Source of the DNA: Lineus longissimus
Taxonomy: Eukaryota > Nemertea > Pilidiophora > Heteronemertea > Lineidae
NCBI RefSeq assembly: GCF_910592395.1
Contig: NC_088311.1
Span: forward strand, 2,422,501 to 2,486,500
Direction: 5' to 3'
DNA: 64,000 nt
The notes under the pieces are model-generated. The model was not told where the DNA came from. It ran no database searches and worked only from the letters and a program-made list of their open reading frames with translations. Numbering within the stretch: the first letter of the stretch is position 1; every line of letters begins with the position of its first letter. The translations under genes were made by a program, and so were the position numbers. Below, piece by piece: positions 24,530-35,039 of this stretch.

Positions 24530-25760
24530 CAAAGAACCAACAGGGGTGCATTGAGGTGCAAGCTAATACACTGTGAAACTTATGAGCACTTGTATGGTTA
24601 ACCCATGGTAAAGGTTTCATTCAAATATACTGACCCTCACCTTATCACATTTTGCATGGTCTATCTGAGGACTGACACTTAAAAGGTGAAAATGTCATAG
24701 TTTAAAATACTCATCTGAAGCAAATAAAAGTCAACCAATACTGCTATAAAAATTTAAAGCTTCAAGCTGGTAGTGATAAAATAGTTTGTGGATATTTTAC
24801 TGTCAAATTATTTGCAGATGTTAAAACCAAGGGGCAAATGCAGTTAAAGGGGAGAGTCTTAAGAAAATGTCAGCCCAGCACTAATTAAGTAAACGCTCTA
24901 TCAACTGTTTGTCCATAATTTTGGATGTATATCTGCACCTGGAACACAGTAATCATAAGTGCTTGCCCTTAATTATTTCAAAACTCTCACCCTTTAAGCA
25001 ACATATGATTTTATGGAGCCAAGAAGTTGAAGTGCTCTCTTCAGATGAATGGCCTCACTTCTTCTAAACATTTTAAACATAGGTGCACTTTCACTAAACA
25101 ACATCCCAGCATAAACAAAAGATGATTCATTAGCCTAACAAACCTTTGAGCTTCAAAATTATGGAATTCTGTGCATATTTTCTTGGAAAATAAACAGTGT
25201 TAAATTTGAGTGTAATCAAGGTGTGCTGAAGTCTGAGGGAAGTTCACTTGGCAAACTGAGTAACTTCAACTTCTTAACCTTGGGGCTTTGGCCATTGATG
25301 CATGTAGCTGCCAATAACTTCCCTTTTGTACCTAAACATTGGCTCAAGGCTTGAGCCAGAAACCTGGTCAAACTGGTAAATGAAATGTGAGGTTAGCCAT
25401 TCATACTTCAAAACTGAAATCTTGGAACAACTGCAACTAGAACTTGTCTGAAACACAATAGACGATAACTCACCATGTCACCTTGGTACCCTGTTCGTCA
25501 ACACTCAATGTTTTTTTGGATAATTTCTATTCCTCCAAGACTATGTTTTTCAGAGAGACCTTTGCATATACCAATGTGAAAATAAATGGACAACTCCACA
25601 ATGTCATCAATTCCAATGTTTCGGTTTACAGGACCTTCTTCTGATCAATAGGAACGGACATTCATTGTCATGTGAGTTAATATCTATTCTTCTATCAGCC
25701 AAATTCATGTGTGATTGCAGACTTGTCACTTGAACAAAAACCATCGGACATTTCACATTA
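24530..25760. other. noncoding stretch
   Basis: AT-rich, without open frames of note or repeats that I could see. Confidence 0.35.
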
Positions 25761-25769
25761 TAACCCCAA

Positions 25770-25811
25770 TGATGAGCCTATGCGATGCAAAACAAATGAG
25801 GCGAAACGCAT
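25770..25811 (+). ncRNA. possible degenerate hammerhead-ribozyme core
   Basis: TGATGA (25770-25775) is followed by GCCT, a 19-base loop, AGGC and then GAAAC (25803-25807). This is the order of the hammerhead core: CUGANGA, stem II, GAAA. GCCT/AGGC would be stem II. The base before TGATGA is A, not the required C, and I found no convincing stem I or cleavage site. ATGCG (25780-25784) can instead pair with CGCAT (25807-25811). It may be a decayed ribozyme from a retroelement, or chance. Confidence 0.2.
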
Positions 25812-25893
25812 CTGGAGGTCTAATTAAAAAGTATCTGTGTTTGAAGGAACTGCACATAGTGTCGCCTGTTCCTATATCTTATACATAACTCAC

Positions 25894-25948
25894 CTGAATG
25901 ATAAATGTGGCTAATGTTTCAGCATATCCTGTAGGGTTTCTTTAACTT
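25894..25948 (-). other. exon-like segment with stops in all frames
   Basis: On the minus strand a very strong acceptor (GTCTTTTCTATTTTCAG) and a GTGAGT donor bound 55 bases, but every frame contains a stop. Skipping to an inner CCTACAG acceptor leaves an open frame YAETLATFIIQ ending in phase 0. It could be a noncoding-RNA exon, a regulated premature-stop exon, or a chance arrangement. Confidence 0.25.
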
Positions 25949-25999
25949 CTGAAAATAGAAAAGACAGAAAACTATGAGAATTGGCAGAAAAGATGCAAT

Positions 26000-28570
26000 T
26001 GACTTGCCTTAATCCCGAACAGAATCAGACATGTAACTTTGGGAAGACTATGTCATAAGGGCATATACCTCAATAGAGTATGTCAACTGCACATCCTACA
26101 ACCATGATAGTTAAGCACTATTACACATATCATCTGTTGGAAGGGGTTAACACAATCATTTACAAAAAGCAGCTATATTATATTACAGTGATTAAAACTA
26201 GTATGGAAATTCAGCTTGTAACAAAAACTTGGTCAATTTGCAATTCCACGTGCTACGCCTTGAGTCAAATTTCAAAACCCCACAGGGATTTACAAAGCAT
26301 ATTCTCTTATGATACGCTGCAGTGCAATGAAGTGTTTTTTTCTGTTTCAATGTTTTTTTCATTGGACATACAGTGCAATCTTTTTCTCTCCAAACGATGA
26401 AGAAATGCAATGCAATGCATCAGAATGGGTGAAAAGTGCTGATTGATTGGTCAGAGTTTTGGTGAATAAGGTGGTAAATTGTCTGGAAGTAATCTGGGAT
26501 GAGGCTGTACATCACACCGCATCCTAAACCACTCTAACCTCATGAGGACCTTAGATTATGACTCATTCTTAGTTTGCAAACATGAGTGGGTTAATTCAAT
26601 GATATTCTTCATAGAGAATTCCACACTATAAAGATTTCTACCAAGACAAATTTAATTTGATATATCTCGAACTGAAAACCGTAATTGAGTTACAATGAGT
26701 CTTGAAATTCAAGCTATTTATTAGTGAGTATTTATAGAGACTGTGGGAGATTGTGGTCGGCCCACTTCGAAGAGAATAGCAGTATTAAATTTCACAAAGG
26801 CACTTTATAAAGAGCAAGATGAGAGAAAGTTTATTCTAATTGCTCTGAGCATATAAAAAGTTTTGAATTCGACTTTTATTGAGCATGGTATTTCAACATC
26901 GGACACTCTAATTCGATTATTCCTTGCCAATTCCAATCATAGAATTCTTCAATTAGATTAAGCTTGAATGAAAATTTAATATATTTCTAAGCAATTTTGA
27001 TCAAATGTAATTAAGAAAAAATTAGAGAATGGAATATTTGATAGCACGCTGACAACAGCATTTATCAATTTATCATCTCAAGGCTTTTGAAATACACTTG
27101 GCTACACACATGGCTGTTTTTTTCTCAAGAATACGCCTCGTTACTACTATTTTCAAGACTGGTCCTGCCCATTTCGATGTTGTGGACCAAAAGCATACCT
27201 TTCACTCTCCTCGCCCTGCCTAGTACATTGCACACCATATGTACACAAACCTATGCACATTTCATGTACAACCACTCAATGCCTACGGAGAAAACAAATC
27301 CACAAACAAATTCATGTATTCTTCTTTTAAAGAACTGCGTCAGACATGTTTTTTTTCTTCAGTTTTATTGCCTTTCATATAACAACTATTGGCTTACAAA
27401 GTGCAAAATAAAATATTCAAGAATCAACAATACAACACGGAAAATACGTGTCATCATAAATGTTGCAACTTATTGACAAACAAAAACAAGCTTAATAAAC
27501 CCTTCAATGCTTCTTATCAAACTAAACAGATTTCCATCAATAACTCGTCTAACTCCAATAGATAGACAAAGCAATTCTATTAGATTCTCCACGCAGATTC
27601 TTTTGGAAATATGAAAGTTCAGTCGTCGGACAAAAGTGGAATGCATGAAATTATATCAGCTTTTATGTCTTATTGGAATACTATTGGACAATCTTCACAA
27701 AAAAAACAAATTATGGTTGATATTCTTTTCTTGTCAGCAGACAAAACTTGAAAGCTGAACAATGGAAGAAATGTTAAATGATTTTGATTGACAAGGAATA
27801 CAAAAATTCAATAATTCCCATGATAACACATCATTGGAATATTACATAAGTTACAGTGAACATTCCTTAGCAGACAACTCCAGTTACACATTAAAATGAC
27901 TAGTCATTCGCATGTCTGATGCCCTAACAAACTCATGGCATTTGACCAAGACACCTAAAACTGAAATGGTTAAAAAATCTGAATTTCCAAGCCAGTGCTT
28001 CCATTAAACTCTAACTTAGTTGGGCTTTTGTTTACATGCAGGCTGAATCAAGGTTTGAGGTCATTTCACAAACATTTATGCAAATTAACTCCAAACACAA
28101 TTTGTTCCGAAAACGAGGTTAGATTTCTCCATCAAAATGTAAATTCAATGTATCGCTTGGTAACATGAGCGTTGATAGAATTTTCCAATTTTCTCAAAAT
28201 ACCAATATTTCTATATACAAGGAACAAATTTTAGCCTATTTCATTTCATATCATCCAAAATTGCATTTTTCATCTCGCGTTTTGCTCCTTCTTATGCGCT
28301 GCTACTGATGCGGAAAGAAATCATGAGCCGCAGACCAATTCAATATTGTTGCCTGTCTACACTGACCAGCGCCAATTCCCTTGATCACATTCGACAAATA
28401 TCGCGACCAAGCATATTCCCAATATAGCACTGTGATGTATAATACATTTGCTGGTCAAAACTGGCGGTCCCCGGAGGCTGAACTTTCAACAACCATAATC
28501 GAAAGCTTCGGTAAATGAAAAGGATTCTAGTGGTCAATATCGGCCCTGCATCCTTCGTCCATTTTTCTGA
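26000..28570. other. noncoding stretch
   Basis: AT-rich. A 129-codon plus frame at 27087-27476 is at chance length and has no recognisable content. 26870-27010 is rich in homeodomain-type AATTA and ATTGAT strings. Confidence 0.35.
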
Positions 28571-28579
28571 TAAATTCAT
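28385..28579 (-). CDS. short open frame just downstream of an X-box
   Basis: A 64-codon minus-strand frame begins MNLSEKWTKDAGPIL and ends at a TGA. It starts 27 bases from a perfect RFX X-box, in a patch richer in CpG than its surroundings. There is no recognised domain and no clear donor. It could be a first exon or a random frame. Confidence 0.22.
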   Translation of the reverse strand: MNLSEKWTKDAGPILTTRILFIYRSFRLWLLKVQPPGTASFDQQMYYTSQCYIGNMLGRDICRM

Positions 28580-28605
28580 TCTGTATACTTCTGAGGCAGC
28601 TGTTG

Positions 28606-28619
28606 GTTACCATGGCAAC
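28606..28619. promoter_or_regulatory. perfect RFX X-box
   Basis: GTTACCATGGCAAC fits the animal RFX consensus GTHNYYATRRNAAC at every position. In animals such sites lie close to the starts of ciliary genes. The nearest candidate start is on the minus strand at 28579. Confidence 0.5.
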
Positions 28620-28780
28620 GTACTGGCTATTTGGAAAATTCACTGTAATATTTGACTCTGTGGTGCTATTTGCACCAATCGCTGGACTCGACTGCCATAT
28701 TAAAATTAACCTTTTCCAATGTCCAGGGTTGGCATGGTAATAATGACCACATGCATATGTAATGAGTCGTACATTGTAAC

Positions 28781-29400
28781 TTCAAATATTATATAGAAGT
28801 GTGGAGGGGCTTAATAAGGGGTTTGTAATGACAGACTGAGAGCGTGCCAGCTGGCTGGACACTGGTCAGCAGACAGCTCTGTGATGAAAGTTCACTTTAA
28901 TAGAAATACAATACAAACTGAAGTTGAACTGGACAAAGGAAAATCAGGCTACTTCAAATTCATTGAGACAATAATGGAACTTGACCACTGGGCAGTATTC
29001 CTTTGTTGAAACCACCAGCAGCTTTTAGACAATGGTTTAGTGAAATAGCAAAGTTATAAAGAAAATGTACACATTTTGGCAATTTTTTAATTTTTTATTT
29101 ATTTCAAATATTATATAGAAATATTTTATATATTTTAAACCATTTCTCTCATTGTTTGGCCATTTTCTGTTGCATGCTTTTTTATACAATATTGAATAAG
29201 CAAACCAATTCACACAATGGATTGAAGGGTTTCAATCCAGTGACCCACAGCTGTTTCAAGTTCTATTCAATTGAACAAAGGCGAATGAGCTCATTTAAAT
29301 TCATTGGGACAATACTGGGAAACTTGACCAGTGGTCAGTATCCCCTGTTAGAATGAAACAAAAGATCTGAAACAAAGCTTAGGGGTCGGGCTCAGGGCCA
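28781..29400 (+). repeat. diverged tandem duplication, ~322-341 bp unit
   Basis: TTCAAATATTATATAGAA occurs at 28781 and 29103. AAATTCATTGAGACAATA (28956) recurs as AAATTCATTGGGACAATA (29297), followed in both by a related ACTTGACC...CAGTAT segment. Offsets of 322 and 341 bp imply indels. The rest of the units is poorly alignable, so the duplication is old. Confidence 0.5.
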
Positions 29401-29419
29401 GGGAGAGGAAGTGGGCTTG

Positions 29420-31050
29420 AGTGTATATCAGTGTGTGTGCAATATTCCTGTGTAAATACATCTTCATGCATGAATAGTTGGTAAAGATTGTGGCATCTCA
29501 AAAAAGAGACAGAGAAAATACCTCTTTTCGGTAATGCGATGTTATTTTTCACTGATTGACCAAATTGTCTGCACTAAAAGTTCAAATCCACAATCCAACA
29601 GACAGCAAACAAAGGAAGTAACCAACAGTATATGAACAATGCCAATTGGAGTCCATTTGGATGGAAGAACTCATTACGTAATTTGATATTTTGTGAAAAA
29701 TAACAGCATCTTTTGTTCAAAACCAATGATATCATGGTTTTAGGTTCAAAAGGGAACATGATATGAAAATTGTCTCTTTTTGTATGGGAATAGCAGACTT
29801 CATAAGCATTGTTGAGGTAAATTTGATCGGAAAAAAAAGCGTGAAAAAGCTGAATTTGTTTTTCTCTACCAAGTTCAAACATTCCTGTGTACCAAGTGTA
29901 CCAAGTGAACCTTTTTTTGAGTGCAATAATTAGAGGTGGACAGTAATTGAGGAATATATTGAAATTTAAATGATGTTGCCCCTTTTTTTAGTCCACTAAC
30001 GGAAAGTTTTATTCTCATCAGCTATCATTCCAAAGTAAATATGCTTCAATATAGGAATAATTTGTTGAGTTGCTTTAAATCTATCTTCAGCTTCACTGAT
30101 GCTCAAGATAGATCGATTGTCAACTCACTGTGGAGTAGAACCTGGACATAATGTCTCAAAGTTCATATTAACCACGACAATGTCACAGTGACAAGACAAT
30201 ACATTTTGCATTATTGTTTCACAGAATGAGACACTGACAGAATTAGTCACCATTTTCTATAATTGTCGGCCATTTTTCTACAATTGTCGGCCATCATTCA
30301 TTGCCTGCAGCATTGGTCCTCACGTTCTTCTTCAAAGTCAGCATGTGGGCATTGAACAAATCCGAGAAATCAGTCGTGGCTTTTCACTCCAATGAATCTT
30401 TTATCTCATTCCAAATCTTCAGAGTACAAATGAAGATGATAATCGATGGTTTTTGTCTTCACGAGATGGCCTTTGTCCAAAGGAACCCGTATATAATTAT
30501 CACCCAGGTATAACCCCGAGATTTTAATAAGTGTATTGAGTGTGAGTCTCACCAGTGAGGACAGAAGGGGATCGGCACTGAAGAATACCATGAAATCAGA
30601 TGATTGGAAAAGGAACAAAGAATTTAACATTTGAACAATTCTTTATAGCAAAAGTGAGGACGGGCATACTTCTTCAAACTGATAATTTTTTCTTTTATTA
30701 CAATTTGACAGCAGGCATACTGTAAACAAATGGATTTCTGTACAAAATACAGCATAGAAATTAAAGATATCTATTGTCAGAAGTCCGGTCTTGACAACTC
30801 GAGTGTACTACACTATCGGCATGGGTTGCCACTTTGAACACGCCTTTTAACTTGGAGGACACCCTGTTGAAAAGTCCCCACATGTGGATTCAGGGTGTAT
30901 CTTGAGGGATACTCCATGCTCATATTAAGCAAAGAATTGGTTCTTGGAGAGGGCCGAAAGCATCAAAAGGGAGCTGTTAGCAAAAGTAACATGACTTCCA
31001 CAAAAGCAACACATTGGAAAGTTCTTCCTGATCCACCAGGCTAATGTCCA
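29420..31050. other. noncoding stretch
   Basis: Contains a two-copy 20-21 bp tandem repeat, ATTTTCTATAATTGTCGGCC type, at 30251-30291. Otherwise nothing specific; the minus frames at 29574-29926 look random. Confidence 0.4.
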
Positions 31051-31053
31051 ACC

Positions 31054-31103
31054 TCAAATTTTGAGATTTAATTATCTCAAAATTTGAAGGATGAATTTGA
31101 GGT
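31054..31103. repeat. perfect 14 bp inverted repeat with a third copy
   Basis: TCAAATTTTGAGAT (31054-31067) and ATCTCAAAATTTGA (31074-31087) flank TTAATT. A further AATTTGAGGT at 31094-31103 can pair with ACCTCAAATT at 31051-31060, giving two alternative hairpins. Confidence 0.6.
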
Positions 31104-31324
31104 ATCTCTTTTCAAAAAATTTCAAGCCCGCTGTTTTTTACCGCACTGAAACACTCAATTCCGTTCCACAAACAATACCTCAACTGACTTATCGCCATAC
31201 TCATACCCATATTCCATGATCGTCCACAATATCGTGCCTGCATACCTGACAGTATAATTTCAATTACTGGACAATTTGTAAGACAAATGAATCACTAACG
31301 AGATCAAAGACTTCAATTAGAGAA

Positions 31325-31360
31325 AATGCGCCGCCTAATTTGCATACAAAGATGATTGTC
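31325..31360 (+). promoter_or_regulatory. POU/SOX-like composite
   Basis: ATTTGCATACAAAG at about 31338-31351 joins an octamer (ATTTGCAT) directly to a SOX-type ACAAAG. It is one base tighter than the usual OCT-SOX composite. CpG-containing text around it hints at an enhancer; this is inference only. Confidence 0.22.
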
Positions 31361-31620
31361 GGCTGCAGGTATGGACAGAGGTCATCTGCTGGTCATTAGG
31401 AATGGTGAGGGCGTCTGTCATAACGACAATGCAATGCTCAATGAGGCTTGAGAGCCAGGACCAGAATATTTTTAATGCTTTTAGGATCCATTCGGGTTTG
31501 GCTTCCCTGTGAAAATACCAATCAATCTACCCGTGGACAAAATATAAAGATGATTACTTCAAAGTTTATCTGAGCATTATGGATCATCAATATTCCGCAT
31601 TTTCAGCATTATATCAGGCA

Positions 31621-31690
31621 CAGTTTGCGGACGCCGACCGACGACGGACACCACGTTATCGTATAAGCTCCCCAGAGGTGAGCTAAAAAC
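31621..31690 (+). repeat. interspersed-repeat tail of a marine-invertebrate type
   Basis: GGACGCCGACCGACGACGGA followed by a TATAAGCTC...GGTGAGCTAAAAA hairpin-like end. From memory this arrangement (a run of GACGACGGAC followed by AAGCTC...GAGCTAAAAA) is a common repeat end in mollusc and other marine invertebrate genomes. Only the tail is clear; the start of the element is not defined. Confidence 0.45.
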
Positions 31691-31699
31691 CTACAGTGA

Positions 31700-34620
31700 T
31701 AAACAACAAAACAATTAAACAAATATCACATAAGTTTTATCAAATATTTCACTAATTATTAATGGCTTGCAAACAAGATCCTCCATTCACAACATATTCC
31801 AGTTAGTCAATCTAGGTCCACAAATAAATAAACTGAGGAAAAACCGAATGTACAAACGTCTAGAAGTTTCTAGATTCTGCAGGTTTCTTTCTAAAGTGTT
31901 AAATTTTTTATTCAAAATTAAATTCGGTATATTTCAAATTCTACTCTTAGCAGTGTAATCTACAGAGCAAGATGTACATTAATGTAGGATGACTTTTTCT
32001 AACTTTTCAATGGAAGGGCTACTCTTCCTTTAATTGAAGTAGAGGAAGATGTTTCCTTTGATGGTTACCTGAGTGTGAAATGATACAGTTGTATTCATCA
32101 TGTAAATAAGCTGAGGTTATGTGGAATCTGTGTTTAGCCAATCCAGGCTAAAATAAAGAACATAGCCCCAAGTCATATATACTTCATTGCAAAGTTCCGA
32201 AGATATTTGCCATTTACACCAAAGGAATATTACAGAGGCGATGATTTGCAGATACTGCAGAGGTTAACTGAATCATCAAATGTGGAATCCAAGATTTAAA
32301 TTTAAGAACAGGGCCTGCAAAAACTCGGCTTCTTGAATCGTTTTTACATTCCTCCCCCAAAGCCTACAGTTGCGAGATTACCAAATATATACTATTTTTA
32401 CTGCAACCTTGCTATCAATTTCTCTTTCACTTGAATATGATTGTCCTATTCCAAAATGGCCGCCACTTTTAATACATATTTTGAGCGGCTTAAAATCATA
32501 TTTGCCAGAAATATTCAATTGCTATAGATAATCCTTAACCCGAGGCGACCAATAATCCGGTTACAGTCAGAAATACACCATTTCGAAGAAGTAACCAATT
32601 TTAAGATGATTTGATTTGAAGAGATGTTGCAAAAAGAAACATATCATATGAATCAAATTTACGATTCTATATCTCAAATGATCGCTAGAACTGAAGGCTC
32701 GGCCATCATGAAGCATTATAGTGTCCATCTGATTTCATCACGCACCAATACACTTCTAATGAATCACCAGTATTGTAAAGTAGACCACTCAGCCGGCCAC
32801 ATATTGATTTCGCAAGATTTCTCAAGATATTACAATCCAAATATAACATTCAGAATCAGATGCACATATTCTCAGAATTCCTAATTATTAAGAAAACAGC
32901 ATATGAATATCATGATTATGCAACAGGCACCACCCGACCCTAGTTTAGGCAGATTGTTTAGGTGGTTTTGCAACAGATATTTACCAAGTAGTGTAATGTA
33001 ATGGTATCATGATATTGACTAGAAAAGTTTCGACTTAACCTGAACAAACTGGTACATATCCGTCATGATACGATGTATATAAATGTACACAAAATACCGA
33101 CCAATCAGAGTGATACAGATGATCGTCCGAAGGAATTATCCGATTATTGATTCAAAGAATTACAGATGGTTCAGATCGATGTAAACTGGAACTAATCAAT
33201 TTTTCAAGTTCCCAGCGGTGATTTATTTCTGGGCGAGTTAGGACATAATTAATACCAAAATATACACAGCGATTGATTACCGATTTCTCAAGAATGAATT
33301 AATTGAAAGAATCGATTAAAATCAATGCATCATTATTGGTCATTCCCTTCCTATTAGAAGAATTCAATTAATATTCGATGGATCAATCACTTGGATTTTT
33401 TTTTAACAGAAAAAAATCATCTGCGTAGCAGTATTTTGAGGAATATATTGAAGGGAATTTCATCGAATATTGTCAGATTTCAATCATCCAATAAAAATTG
33501 GATAAACACTTTTAATACTGCACAGATGCCTAGGGCCTCAGGTTATTTATTGTTCACACAAAAATACATATCAAATCACTGAGGATTGCAAAGTTTGAGC
33601 AAAAAAAGATGCTATTTCTTAAGATATGAACCTATTTGAGTATCTCATACTTGCACGAGAACAAACATTTTGTATTCTCAAGGTGTGCAGGGGGTTAAAC
33701 AATGTCCTGAAGGCTCGGAAAGTAATTTCTTTTCCATTTCCTTAAAACAAATATAATCTCACGAGATTGAATTTCGGGACAAAATATTACCTTAATCTAG
33801 AAAAAATTACCCTCAACATTCCTCTAAACAGCAAATCGAAGACTTTAGACCAAGTATCTGCAATAAAAACAGAATGTAGCAGGATTTCCCAGAGGACTTG
33901 ACTGAACAAACAAAGGTTGTGGAGGACTCTTTGGGCATACCAACTTCAGTTCACTGCTTTGGCAGAAAACATAATGCCAAATTGGTTCAAGTGTCTGACT
34001 TGCTCACCTTGCATCATGCTCACACCAGATGCAGCATTTGGATTGTTTCTAGAACACTTTTTGATAGAGTGTATTTAGAAGGGATACAAAGACCTGCTGT
34101 GGGAGGATGGATAAATTAGTCGGTGGGCAACTGTAGAAAATAGATGAAACAGAACATATATGAATCTGCAGCAAACATCATGGCCAACGTTTTTACTTGA
34201 ACTTTTGAGAAGTCTTGAGACCTCAGCATACCCAGCCCACAAGTGTTGAGAGATCACAGACAGGGAGGCTGACCAATGACAGCAAAAAGTCGCAGCCAAT
34301 GGGTGATGATGAAAGGATTTGAACCGTGAAGGAGTGAGGGACAGAGAATAGTAGATCCAACTTGGTGGCATAGACTTGCAATCCAAAGCATACATATCAC
34401 TCATTCATCAGAAATCAAATCAAATTTCATGTATAAATATTTGCCAGAAACCAAGAAATTGCCTTGTATGGAACTGAAACTTGATACCCAGCATATAAAC
34501 AGATTAGCCAATGCAAAAAGTATCATAAATTTTTCGGAATATTTGACGGCCACCAAAAATGCAATTTGATATCTTTAGTGTTTATTTTAACTGCAATCTA
34601 ACATTCCAGTGCGATTTTAT
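31700..34620. other. noncoding stretch
   Basis: AT-rich. CCAAAATGGCCGCCAC at 32451-32466 (YY1-like, with an in-frame ATG of 23 codons) stands out. 32920-33400 is rich in ATTGATT/AATTAAT strings. A 73-codon plus frame at 33898-34119 carries the 18 bp repeat shared with 13896. Confidence 0.3.
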
Positions 34621-34629
34621 TTCTGAAAT

Positions 34630-34856
34630 TTATATTAAAGTAAACATGTGCACGATGAGTTTCTCTCTAACACTGTGTGGGCTCCACGGATAAGTGGGAT
34701 GTTGGTGCGTGGATAAGAGTGCTGAGGAGCTCCTAGAAAGACGTCGATAAAGTCGTACGAAAGTGACGAAATGTTTCAGTTTGGAATGAGGCACTTGAAC
34801 AGACTCGTGATGATAGTATTCACCATAGATTGACCTTAAATGTCTCGACAGATCTG
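34630..34856 (-). CDS. candidate terminal exon
   Basis: A minus-strand acceptor (TGTTTTGCCTACGTCAG) opens a frame reading LSRHLRSIYGEYYHHESVQV, then PHSKLKHFVTFVRLYRRLSR, then SSSALLSTHQHPTYPW and SPHSVREKLIVHMFTLI, ending at TAA. AATAAA follows within about 10 bases, as a polyadenylation signal would. The patch has more CpG than its flanks. The same frame stays open upstream to 35034, which is at chance length. No domain recognised. Confidence 0.3.
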
Positions 34857-35039
34857 ACGTAGGCAAAACAGTGCCCAAAATAAAAATAAATATATGTGTA
34901 TGATACTTATTTCTATTTTCAGAGAAACAGCTTGATGACATTTTCTGTTTTGCAACTGTTAAAGTCGATATGATGCCCAAGCCAAACTTGCACAGACTTG
35001 TCCCTAACTCAATGTAAAGACAGAGCTTCTTCAATAAGC

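Noticed and set aside
27087-27476. 129-codon plus frame.
   Set aside because: AT-rich, Phe/Leu/Tyr-heavy by composition; no recognisable domain.
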